From Deltaproteobacteria bacterium (GTDB lineage: Bacteria; Myxococcota_A; UBA9160; SZUA-336), in contig DAOUZG010000067.1 in the NCBI GenBank assembly GCA_030665705.1, positions 1 through 8,368 of the forward strand: a stretch of DNA of 8,368 nt, written 5' to 3'. The translations under genes and the position numbers were made by a program. The notes beneath the pieces are model-generated. The model had not been told where the DNA came from and made no database searches. It saw only the letters and a program-made list of their open reading frames with translations. Positions within the stretch are counted from its first letter, which is position 1. Every line of letters begins with the position of its first letter. Positions 1 through 7,214 of this stretch are shown piece by piece.

Positions 1-1
1 A

Positions 2-799
2 AGTCTCCTCGAACGCGAGGTAATCGCGATCGGTTTCGAGACGGTCCAGACCGACGACGGGACCCTTCCGATCCTTGTTCCCATGAGCGAGGTGGCGGGC
101 CGCCTGGCGGTCCAGATCGGGGCCCATTACCTGCAGCGCGATCAGGGAGGGTCGGGGCTTCTCCTGGGCGGTATCCCGGGCGTTGCCCGCGGGCACGTGG
201 TGGTGCTTGGCGGCGGCGTGGCTGGAACCGCCGCCGTTCGGATTGCGGTGGGCCTCGGGGCAGAGGTCGAAGTCCTCGACATCAACCACCGCCGTCTCTC
301 CTACCTCTACGACCTCTTCAGCGGGAGGATCGGAACCCTCCACTCGATTCCGTCTGCGATCGAACGATCCGTCCTACAGGCCGATCTGCTCATTGGGGCC
401 GTCCTGGTTCCCGGTGCGCGTGCTCCGAACCTGGTACGTCGTTCATTGGTGGAGCGAATGCGGCGCGGGGCCGTGATTGCCGACGTGTCGGTGGACCAGG
501 GCGGGTGCGTGGAGACGATCCATCCGACCACGCACTCCGACCCCGTGTACGAGGTGGGGGGCGTCATCCACTACGGCGTCGCGAACATGCCGGGAGCGGT
601 CCCCCGTACCTCCACGCTGGGGCTTACCAACGAGAGCCTCCCGTACCTGCAAGAGCTCTGCGGACGGGGCGTCCGGGAGGCGCTCCGCGCGGACCGGGCA
701 CTTGCCCGCGGCGTGAACTGCTACCGGGGGGCGGTGACGCACCCTGGTGTATCCGAGGCACAAAATCTTCCCCTGGAAGAGAGCCCCTGGGAGGGGTAG
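2..799 (+). CDS. ald: Alanine dehydrogenase, C-terminal ~265 residues (5' end outside window)
   Basis: NAD-dependent L-alanine dehydrogenase, interconverting L-alanine and pyruvate plus ammonia in the cytosol. The reading frame is open from base 2 and the first in-frame ATG (83) is internal: residues before it ([23 protein letters not shown]) already match the family, so the true start lies left of the window. The family is about 370 residues, so roughly 105 N-terminal residues are missing, including the expected pyruvate-binding Lys and catalytic His. Visible hallmarks are the dinucleotide-binding glycine loop GGGVAGTAA (about 206-232) followed by the acidic strand end VLDIN, the catalytic-Asp segment [10 protein letters not shown] (Asp codon 494-496), the THSDPVY stretch and [13 protein letters not shown]. 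The C-terminus ([17 protein letters not shown]) is also typical and the TAG stop gives normal length. It faces the minus-strand operon and ends 18 bases from it, so it is a separate transcription unit. Identification is firm; regulation cannot be seen. Confidence 0.96.
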   Translation, partial: SLLEREVIAIGFETVQTDDGTLPILVPMSEVAGRLAVQIGAHYLQRDQGGSGLLLGGIPGVARGHVVVLGGGVAGTAAVRIAVGLGAEVEVLDINHRRLSYLYDLFSGRIGTLHSIPSAIERSVLQADLLIGAVLVPGARAPNLVRRSLVERMRRGAVIADVSVDQGGCVETIHPTTHSDPVYEVGGVIHYGVANMPGAVPRTSTLGLTNESLPYLQELCGRGVREALRADRALARGVNCYRGAVTHPGVSEAQNLPLEESPWEG

Positions 800-817
800 C
801 CCGAGTTTCCCGCCCCC

Positions 818-3115
818 TCAGACCGTGCGGATGCGGGTGGTTCGCGCGCGTTCCTCGAGGCCCCGGGCGGTGGACCCGTCCTCGGGAAAGCAGGCGTAAC
901 CGAACTCGAGCGGTAGAGGCTCCGGACCGGCGACGTCGGGCTCTCGGGCGAGCGCTTCGCGAACGCGCCGTGCCATGGGACCGAGCAGCTCGCCGATGTC
1001 GCCGTCTGGCTCCGGAACCAGCGCGGCGAAGGTGTCGGGGGCGGAGCGGATCGGGATGTCGAACTCGCGCAGCGTCGCCCGAAACTCCTGTCCGAGGGAG
1101 ACAACGAGACGGTCGCCCGCGTCCGGCTCCGCGTTTCGCAGGATCTCCTCCAAACCCACGATACGGAGCTGAAGGAGCGCAAGCGCGCGGCCCCTCGCAC
1201 TGGCCCGAGCGAGTTCCTCCTCCAGCCGCTCACGCAGGTGAGCCAGGTTGGGGAGTCCCGTGACCTCGTCGAACCGCACGCGGTGCCGAGAGCGCTCCCA
1301 CGAAAGCATCGATCCAAGTGCGTTCGCGGCGTGCTCGGACAGGCGCACCAGCGTCCGTTCGTCCTCCCGCCCGAACCGTTCTCCGATTAGAGGATCGTGT
1401 CCCACGTTGTTCATCACGGAAAGGGTTCCCAGGATGCGCCCGTCAAAGATCAGCGGGTGGAGGATCGCGCAGTTGACGCCGACCTCTTGAGCGTCAATAT
1501 CGGCTCGGGTTTCGAGGCGCGGAATCCGTAGGGTCGATCGCTGCCGGATCGCTCCGATCGCAAGCTCCTTCTCGAGGGCGAGAAGGTTTCCCTGGGTCTC
1601 GGTTTCGGCGGAGCCGAAGTAGGAGCGGATCTGGAACCGTCCCGAGGCTTCCTCTCGAAGACGCAGCACGGCGTGCTCGGCCTCGAGGATCATTGCGGCA
1701 GTCGAGGTGATGGTGCGCGCGAGCTCCGCGGAGTCCTTGCACGTGCTCATTCGAGCCGCGGCTTCGGTGATCGCGCCCATGCGGGTGGCCTCGCGCTCGA
1801 TGCGTAGCTCGCGGAGCAGGTCTCGAAGCTCTCCGCCGAGCGTTTCCGCGGCTGCCTCGAGGACCTCGCGTACCAGGTCGTTGGCGTCGGGACGGGGATC
1901 GGCTCCCTCGACCGTGAGCACGCCCAACGGCGCCTCTGGGTCGCCCAGGGGTACGACCGCATACGAGGCGAGCACGCCCTCGACGCGTTCGGCTAACACC
2001 ACGCATCGCCCCGATCGGACACTCCACCCGATTGCGCCCTCCGAAGGGTCGAGCTTCAAGCTGGAGGCGAGGGGATCGGTCCCGAGCGACGAGGCCTGGA
2101 GAACGAGCGCGTCGAGCTCCGGGTCCCTCAGGTAGAGGTGAGAGATTCCGTGGCAGACCTCGTCGGCCAGGAACCGGCACACCTCAGAGAGTCTCTCCCG
2201 GAGGGGCCCGGGGCGTCCGAGACGTCGTCGCACCTCCGACTCCGCCCGGAGCCGAACGGAATCGCGCTGTAACGAGTGGTACTCCTCGGCGCGAGCGATG
2301 ATCCGCGCATCGAGCTGAGCCAGATGCTGGACGAACTCGAGGTCGTCGCGGGCGAACTTCCCGCACTCTCGAGTGTGGGACAGGTTGAGAACCCCGAGCA
2401 CCTGGTCCCCGTGAATGAGCGGAACGGAGAGCGCGGACTCGACATCGTCGCGCTCCCGGGTGATCTGGTAGGTTCCCCAGTCCGCCTTCCCCGTGATCAG
2501 CAGTGGGGTTCGATCCTCGAACGCGCGGCCGGCGATCCCCTCACCCGGAGCGACGCGGATCTTGGGAATCACCTCTCTCTCTATGCCGATCGCGACCTCG
2601 ACACGGAGCTTCCCCTCCTGCGGGTCGTAGAGCATGAGCGAGCCGCGTTCTGCGCCGGTCGACCCCACCGCGATCTGGAGAATGCGCTCGAGGAGCCCTC
2701 GGCGGTCGATCGTGAGGTTGTACGACTCGAGGATCTCACTGAGCGTGTTGAGCAGGTCGGGCTTCCGGAACCCCTCCACCGGCCCGAACGCGAACAGCAG
2801 CTTCGCGACCAGGGGGGTGGTCCTCTGCACTCCGTGACCCGCGGCCTCCTCGAGGGTGGCCTGTATCGCCTCGGAGGGATCGGCCTCGATGATCGCGGTG
2901 AGCCCCGGCGTTCGAAACACCTCGGCTGCATCGGATGTGATCCTCGATTCGTACTGCTTCGGAAATTCCTCCTTGACCCGTCCGAGGCTCGCCAAAGCAC
3001 TCTCGCGGTCCTCGGTCAGGATCCAGGCCACCTCGACGTTCGGGTTCGCCTCGAGAAGGGGAATCAGCGAGAGCCCCTTGTTCGAGTGACCTGCGATCGC
3101 GATGCGCTTACGCAC
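818..3115 (-). CDS. Multidomain sensor: Rossmann-like N-terminus, three GAF-like domains, degenerate GGDEF
   Basis: Predicted soluble 765-residue signalling protein with no signal peptide or membrane segment. Residues 1-110 look like a nucleotide-binding Rossmann unit: strand KRIAIAGHSNKG with a glycine turn, then VEVAWILTED and LTAIIEAD. GAF-like regions lie at about 137-272 (AERGSLMLYD, PGEGIAGRAF, SVPLIHGDQVLGVLNL), 302-437 (weaker; GAIGWSVRSG, VVPLGDPEAPLGVLTVEG) and 452-602 (LHPLIFDGRILGTLSVMN), with a charged helix between the first two. The last ~150 residues begin with FDEVTGLPN, the usual entry to a GGDEF domain, but the active-site segment reads APDTF instead of GGDEF (bases 1028-1042), so diguanylate cyclase activity is unlikely. 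The GTG start at 3115 is 8 bases after the preceding stop, has a weak AGG upstream and yields MRKRIAIAG; a GTG at 3154 would add 13 residues, overlap the previous gene by 31 bases and lacks a good ribosome site. Last gene of the minus-strand run. Domain assignment is confident, ligand and output are unknown. Confidence 0.85.
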   Translation of the reverse strand: MRKRIAIAGHSNKGLSLIPLLEANPNVEVAWILTEDRESALASLGRVKEEFPKQYESRITSDAAEVFRTPGLTAIIEADPSEAIQATLEEAAGHGVQRTTPLVAKLLFAFGPVEGFRKPDLLNTLSEILESYNLTIDRRGLLERILQIAVGSTGAERGSLMLYDPQEGKLRVEVAIGIEREVIPKIRVAPGEGIAGRAFEDRTPLLITGKADWGTYQITRERDDVESALSVPLIHGDQVLGVLNLSHTRECGKFARDDLEFVQHLAQLDARIIARAEEYHSLQRDSVRLRAESEVRRRLGRPGPLRERLSEVCRFLADEVCHGISHLYLRDPELDALVLQASSLGTDPLASSLKLDPSEGAIGWSVRSGRCVVLAERVEGVLASYAVVPLGDPEAPLGVLTVEGADPRPDANDLVREVLEAAAETLGGELRDLLRELRIEREATRMGAITEAAARMSTCKDSAELARTITSTAAMILEAEHAVLRLREEASGRFQIRSYFGSAETETQGNLLALEKELAIGAIRQRSTLRIPRLETRADIDAQEVGVNCAILHPLIFDGRILGTLSVMNNVGHDPLIGERFGREDERTLVRLSEHAANALGSMLSWERSRHRVRFDEVTGLPNLAHLRERLEEELARASARGRALALLQLRIVGLEEILRNAEPDAGDRLVVSLGQEFRATLREFDIPIRSAPDTFAALVPEPDGDIGELLGPMARRVREALAREPDVAGPEPLPLEFGYACFPEDGSTARGLEERARTTRIRTV

Positions 3116-3123
3116 GGGGCGAC

Positions 3124-3996
3124 CTATCGAGGCTCGAGCTTCAGCCGAACGCACAGTTCGACGCGCTGCCCGGAGCCTTTCTCGACGATCACGATCGGGA
3201 TCTGCAGGTCCTGTTCGGTACCGCTCACCGGTCCGCCGCTCTCGATCCGGAACCCCTTGGACGTGGACGGCCCCCGCGCCCCCGACTCGAGCGGAGCGTC
3301 GAACTCGCCGCTGAGCTCTGCCACAACCGCGGGTTCGGCCCTCTCCCCGGTCTCATCGGACGACTCGGGTGCCAGCACGGCGGGCGCGATCTGCAGCGAC
3401 GCCTCCCCATCCGCCTCGCGGCGAAGCCGAGCGAGGATGAGCTTCGAGAGGGTCGTGAGGGTTCCCAGCACCCCGGTTCCCTCGGAGGCCACCGCTTCGA
3501 ACGCGGCTGTAGGCTCCACCCAGATCGCGCGGTGGAGCTCCTCGACGGCGTTCTCCTCGACGGCGTCCCGCCGGTTGTACTGGAAAACGAGGACGATGTC
3601 GCTGAAGCTCCGGCCGTAGCTATGCAGGTGACCCTCCAGCTCTTTGAGTGACGCGAGTGTCGCCCGGTGGTGATCCGGACGAAGGTCCGCGACGAAGACG
3701 ATTCCATCGACGTCTTGGAGAAGCTCGCGCCGGAGCGCCACGTGTTGGGCCCCCTGCGGGATGCTGTACATCTGGATCGACGTCCGAAACCCGCGAATCG
3801 CTCCCAGCTCGACGGGAAGGAACTCATAGGTACCGGGGCCGCCCGGCTTGCCCCCGATCGTCTTGAGCTCGCCCCGGTGTTCTCTCTTGAGCTTGTGATG
3901 AATGAACTGGAGGTTCGTCGTGGTCCCCGCCCCTGGGGGGCCGAAGAACACGATCTTCGCGTGGATCTTCCGCGTCTCGCGGTTCAGGACCCCCAT
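3124..3996 (-). CDS. MglA/Ras-like GTPase relative with degenerate nucleotide-binding motifs and C-terminal extension
   Basis: 290-residue protein whose first ~195 residues align by eye with Myxococcus MglA, the small GTPase of gliding and pilus polarity: REINCKIVYYGP in MglA versus RKIHAKIVFFGP, TNLQYIYNK versus TNLQFIHHK, FLPLSLGEIRGF versus FLPVELGAIRGF, VDGVVFVAD versus VDGIVFVAD. The GTPase signatures are eroded: P-loop GPPGAGTTT has Thr25 where the invariant Lys belongs (codon 3922-3924), the PG of the switch II region is PQ (80-81), NKRD is NRRD (141-144), and the switch I Thr is not at its usual place. Residues 197-290 are an extension absent from MglA: a Pro/Ala/Glu/Ser-rich linker, then a likely beta segment (IPIVIVEKGSG, VELCVRLKLE). 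ATG overlaps the upstream TGA as TGATG with AAGGG nine bases before it, implying translational coupling; an in-frame extension to 4182 would run 187 bases into the neighbour and was rejected. Fold relationship is strong; GTP hydrolysis is doubtful. Confidence 0.85.
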   Translation of the reverse strand: MGVLNRETRKIHAKIVFFGPPGAGTTTNLQFIHHKLKREHRGELKTIGGKPGGPGTYEFLPVELGAIRGFRTSIQMYSIPQGAQHVALRRELLQDVDGIVFVADLRPDHHRATLASLKELEGHLHSYGRSFSDIVLVFQYNRRDAVEENAVEELHRAIWVEPTAAFEAVASEGTGVLGTLTTLSKLILARLRREADGEASLQIAPAVLAPESSDETGERAEPAVVAELSGEFDAPLESGARGPSTSKGFRIESGGPVSGTEQDLQIPIVIVEKGSGQRVELCVRLKLEPR

Positions 3997-5099
3997 CAGA
4001 GCTTGCCCTTTCGCGACAGCACCCGGCGGGCCTGCTGCGAGACCGGCGCGGGCACATCGCGGCTGCGCATAATCGTCTTTAGGTCCCGATCGGACAGATA
4101 GTTCAGGAACTTCAACGCCACCGGGACCGAGGTTCTGGGGTTGGTTGAGAGGGCCAGCTTGACCTGGTAGCTCCGGGTCCATTCCCGGTTGTTCGAGATG
4201 GCCCGGATGACCTCCTCCGAGACGTTCCGGGCTTTGGCGATGATGACGATCTCGTTCTCGGTGACCTTGGGGCTGCGGATCGCGGCGCTCGAGACGACCC
4301 GGTTCCGGTCCCTCACCAAGAGGGTGCGCGCCTCCGAGTTCCCGAAGCGGGCAAGCTTGATCTTCTCGACCACGGTGAGGTTCTGGATCAGGGTGCGGAG
4401 GTTCTCGGTCCGTGCCTCGAGCTGCTCGACCCCCTCGTCGCCAGGGCTCTCCGTGAGCCCCTCTTCCGGCAGGCCGGTCGTGTCGTAGGGGTCGAAGGCC
4501 GCCTCGGCTTCGGCCTCTTGTGCCGGTTTATCCTCTTCGGCGCCACGCTGCTCGTACTCCGCCGCCCGCCCGGTGACCTCGAGGACCTCTCCGCGTTGGA
4601 GGCCCAGGAACTCTAGAATCCGGTCGATCGTGGCCTGCCCGGTCAGGGGATTCTCGCCGAGCGCCTCGACGAGCTCGGAGGAGCGGAGGATGCGAACCTG
4701 GTTCTCCGCGATGGCCTCGACCAGCTTGGCATGCGGCAGCGTCGCGAGAAGGCACAACGTTTCGTCGTCTGTCCCGCCGTTGACCGCGATCTTGATCAGG
4801 CGCGCCTCGTCGTTTCGAAAGCGCTCGGCGAGCCGGTGGAGGAGGGGAGGGGGAACCTCGGACTCCAGAACGGGGTCGATAACCCGTTCGGGCAGAGCCT
4901 CGAACGTACGAGTCGCGGTCTCCTGTACCTCTGGGTCTGGGTCGAAGGTCAGCGCATAGACGACGCTGGCGAGCTGTGGTGGCGGGAGGGGGAGAGCCCC
5001 CTGGGCTGCGAAGAGACGCTGGTTACGCGCTCCGCTCGGGTCCACAAAGCGCCAGGCGGGGCCGAGAAAGTCTTGAACCGCGTCCGCGCCTCTCTCCAC
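3996..5099 (-). CDS. Helical-repeat (HEAT/LRV-like) protein of unknown function
   Basis: 367-residue acidic, predicted cytoplasmic protein; I recognise the type but not a characterised family. Residues ~40-165 are short amphipathic helices resembling HEAT-like repeats (for example VVYALTFDPDPEVQETATRTF and LVEALGENPLTGQATIDRIL). Residues ~180-225 form a Glu/Ala/Asp-rich linker likely to be disordered. Residues ~236-362 form a second helical array with phrases such as LLVRDRNRVVSSAAIRSP, ARNVSEEVIRAISNNREW and LALSTNPRTSVPVALKFL, the short-helix pattern of leucine-rich-variant repeats; from memory this C-terminal block is conserved in uncharacterised deltaproteobacterial proteins. The GTG start has GGAGG four bases upstream and no better in-frame start exists. 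It begins 33 bases after the EF-G-like gene, and its stop overlaps the start of the MglA-like gene, so the two products are probably made together and may interact. A scaffold or adaptor role is inference only. Confidence 0.8.
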   Translation of the reverse strand: MERGADAVQDFLGPAWRFVDPSGARNQRLFAAQGALPLPPPQLASVVYALTFDPDPEVQETATRTFEALPERVIDPVLESEVPPPLLHRLAERFRNDEARLIKIAVNGGTDDETLCLLATLPHAKLVEAIAENQVRILRSSELVEALGENPLTGQATIDRILEFLGLQRGEVLEVTGRAAEYEQRGAEEDKPAQEAEAEAAFDPYDTTGLPEEGLTESPGDEGVEQLEARTENLRTLIQNLTVVEKIKLARFGNSEARTLLVRDRNRVVSSAAIRSPKVTENEIVIIAKARNVSEEVIRAISNNREWTRSYQVKLALSTNPRTSVPVALKFLNYLSDRDLKTIMRSRDVPAPVSQQARRVLSRKGKL

Positions 5100-5110
5100 C
5101 GTTCCTCCAT
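5100..5110 (-). promoter_or_regulatory. Ribosome binding site supporting the GTG start of the helical-repeat gene
   Basis: Minus-strand ATGGAGGAACG precedes GTG at 5099; GGAGG is four bases from the start, the same spacing as in the EF-G-like gene. The ATG inside this stretch is out of frame with the repeat protein. The surrounding 33-base gap holds no hairpin I could identify. Confidence 0.7.
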
Positions 5111-5132
5111 CTCCCGGCTCCCGCGTCTGGAG

Positions 5133-7214
5133 CTAGGCTTCCTTGTCCCGTTGGGCCTCCGTGATGATCCTTTGTCGGATCTGAGCCGGTGCCTCTTCAT
5201 AGTGGGAGAACTCCATCGAGAAGGAGCCCTTCCCACCGGTCATGCTGGTCAGGTCCAAGGCGTAGCTGAGCATCTCGGACATCGGAACCTTGGCCTGGAT
5301 GACCTGCAGCGAACCGCGCGCTCCGACTCCCCCGACCCGGCCGCGTCGCCCGTTCAGGTTCCCCATGACGTCTCCGACGGACTCGTCGGGAACGCTGATC
5401 TCGGCATCCATGATCGGCTCGAGCAGCGCGGGGCTCGCTGCCAGCACCGCGGCCTTGATGGCGAAGCTCCCAGCCATCTTGAAGGCTTGCTCCGAGCTGT
5501 CCACCGCGTGGTGCTTTCCGTCTATGCAGTGGATGATGAGGTCGCTCAGTGGAAAGCCGGCCAAGACGCCTCTGGCGCAGGCCTCCCGGATTCCTTTTTC
5601 GACCGCAGAAATGAACTGTCGAGGAATCGATCCTCCGACAATCTCATCCAGGAACTGGACGCCCGAGCCGCGCTCACCCGGCTCGAGGTTGATGTAGCAG
5701 ACGCCGAACTGGCCCCGTCCGCCGGTCTGCTTCTTCAGCTTCCCTTCGATATTCTCCGCGCGACCCGTAATCGTTTCCAGATACGGGACCTTCGGCGGCT
5801 TGAGATTGACTTCGACGTTGTACATTCGGCGAAGCTTTTCGAGCGTGACCTCGATGTGGAGCTGTCCGAGACCCGTCAGCAGGAACTCCTGGGTGCGCTC
5901 GTCGCGACCCAGGTAAAGGCTCGTATCCTCTTCCACGAGTCGGTTGAGCGATTCGAACACTTTATCCTCGTCACCCTTGTTGGCAGCCTCGACGGCGAAG
6001 GAGATCACCCCTCGGGGGGGAGGGATCACGACGACTTCGGAGCGGGACTTGTCGTCTGCGAGCGTATCGAGGGTACGTGTGTCCCGGAGCTTCGCGAGCG
6101 CCGCGATCCCACCAGGCAGAAGTTCCTTCACCTCACTCGTCTCTTCGCCTCGGAGCTGTAGGATCTTCGTCACGCGCTCCTTCGTGCCTGTCCGAGCGTT
6201 GACGATCATGATGTCGGTCTTGAGCGTTCCCCGGAAGACTCGGAGGATCGAAAGCATCCCCGCGTAGCGATCGGCGACAGACTTGAACACCAGCGCCGCG
6301 AGGGGGGCGTTCGGATCGGGCGCAAGCTCGGCTTCGTCCTCTCCCGCTCGCGTCCTTCGCGCGATGGCCTCCGTCGGGGAGGGGAAGAACCGGTGCGCGG
6401 CTTCGAGAAGCACGGCGCCGCCGATGTTACGGCCCGCAGCCGCGGAGAAGACGGGCAGCAGTGTTCCCTCGGAGATCCCTTTGGCCAATGTGGCCTGCAC
6501 CTCCTCCTCGCTCAGTTCCCCTTCCTCGAGGTACTTTTCGAGGATCTGGTCGTCCCCCTCTGCGACCGCCTCGATCATCACGACGCGTGCCTCCTCGGCT
6601 GCGTCTTTCAGGTCGTCCGGTACCGGCCCCACTTCCTCGCGGCCGGATCCGTCGGTTTCGAAGGTGTGTGCCTTCTGGGTCACGAGGTCTATGTAGCCTC
6701 GGTAGTTCTCCCCGTGCCCGATCGGGAGGTGAAGCTTGACCGCTCGAACGCCGAGAGCCTTCTCGAGCTGCTCGGCGCAGCCGTCGTAGTCCGCGCGTTC
6801 GTGGTCCATCTTGTTCAAAACCGACGTCACCGACAGACCCTGGTCCCGTGCCAGCCGGAAGCTCCTCTCCGTACCGACCTTGGGACCGTCCGAAGCGGAG
6901 ACGACCAGCACCGCGTGGTCGACCGCCTGAAGGACCCCCTCCGTCTCTCCCGCAAAGTTCGCGTCGCCCGGCGTGTCGATGACCGTGATCTCCAGGCCCT
7001 CCTTCTCGAACGTACAGATCGACGCCGAGATCGTGATGCGCCGCACCTTCTCTTCGGGCAGGTAGTTCATGAACGAGCTTCCCTGCTCGACCTCGCCGAG
7101 GCGGTTCGTCACCCCGGCCGCCATCGCAAGCGAGTCGGCAAGGGTCGTCTTGCCGTCCCCCCCGTGTCCGACGAGCGCAAAGTTTCTGACCTGGTTCACG
7201 TCACTGCCGCTCAT
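5133..7214 (-). CDS. Elongation factor G-like translational GTPase (EF-G paralogue)
   Basis: 693 residues, the full length of EF-G, with all five domains by eye: G domain with its G' insert (1-~290), domain II (~303-395), III (~400-475), IV (~478-600, with GGRGQFGV and VDSSEQAFKMAGSFA) and V (~603-680). Guanine-nucleotide motifs are G1 GHGGDGKT (16-23), G3 DTPG (80-83), G4 NKMD (134-137) and G5 SAA (257-259). It departs from housekeeping EF-G (GHIDAGKT, RGITI, DTPGH): G2 reads RRITI, and the residue after DTPG is Asp84 (codon 6963-6965), where the catalytic His normally sits. These changes place it in the EF-G-like/EF-G2 group seen in many bacteria beside a canonical fusA; members differ in whether they support translocation, and the role here is unknown. 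The P-loop Lys and switch I Thr61 are kept, so GTP binding is likely. ATG overlaps the coaX stop (ATGA), with GGGAGG upstream. No ribosomal protein genes or tuf accompany it. Confidence 0.92.
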   Translation of the reverse strand: MSGSDVNQVRNFALVGHGGDGKTTLADSLAMAAGVTNRLGEVEQGSSFMNYLPEEKVRRITISASICTFEKEGLEITVIDTPGDANFAGETEGVLQAVDHAVLVVSASDGPKVGTERSFRLARDQGLSVTSVLNKMDHERADYDGCAEQLEKALGVRAVKLHLPIGHGENYRGYIDLVTQKAHTFETDGSGREEVGPVPDDLKDAAEEARVVMIEAVAEGDDQILEKYLEEGELSEEEVQATLAKGISEGTLLPVFSAAAGRNIGGAVLLEAAHRFFPSPTEAIARRTRAGEDEAELAPDPNAPLAALVFKSVADRYAGMLSILRVFRGTLKTDIMIVNARTGTKERVTKILQLRGEETSEVKELLPGGIAALAKLRDTRTLDTLADDKSRSEVVVIPPPRGVISFAVEAANKGDEDKVFESLNRLVEEDTSLYLGRDERTQEFLLTGLGQLHIEVTLEKLRRMYNVEVNLKPPKVPYLETITGRAENIEGKLKKQTGGRGQFGVCYINLEPGERGSGVQFLDEIVGGSIPRQFISAVEKGIREACARGVLAGFPLSDLIIHCIDGKHHAVDSSEQAFKMAGSFAIKAAVLAASPALLEPIMDAEISVPDESVGDVMGNLNGRRGRVGGVGARGSLQVIQAKVPMSEMLSYALDLTSMTGGKGSFSMEFSHYEEAPAQIRQRIITEAQRDKEA

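Noticed and set aside
791..819. Possible terminator between ald and the sensor gene: GAGGGG (791-796) with CCCCTC (814-819)
   Set aside because: Only six pairs with a 17-base loop, no T-tract on either strand, and arms falling in both coding ends; likely chance in GC-rich sequence.
505..1263. 252-codon plus-strand open frame spanning the ald end and the sensor 3' end
   Set aside because: Its Arg/Pro/Gly-rich translation is typical of an off-frame reading; it overlaps the well-identified ald in another frame and the sensor on the opposite strand.
3116..3154. Longer start (GTG at 3154) for the sensor gene
   Set aside because: No convincing ribosome site, it overlaps the preceding gene, and the added residues are not part of the Rossmann-like strand; kept only as an alternative.
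2276..3619. 447-codon open frame on the plus strand
   Set aside because: It runs antisense across the sensor and MglA-like genes, whose protein motifs are clear; its own translation is low-complexity Arg/Ser/Glu with no family resemblance.
3997..4182. In-frame upstream extension of the MglA-like gene
   Set aside because: It would overlap the repeat gene by 187 bases and add 62 residues unlike any GTPase N-terminus; the ATG at 3996 has a reasonable ribosome site and matches where MglA begins.
4731..6161. 476-codon open frame on the plus strand
   Set aside because: It lies antisense to the EF-G-like and helical-repeat genes, has no recognisable protein motifs, and is expected in GC-rich DNA opposite real genes.
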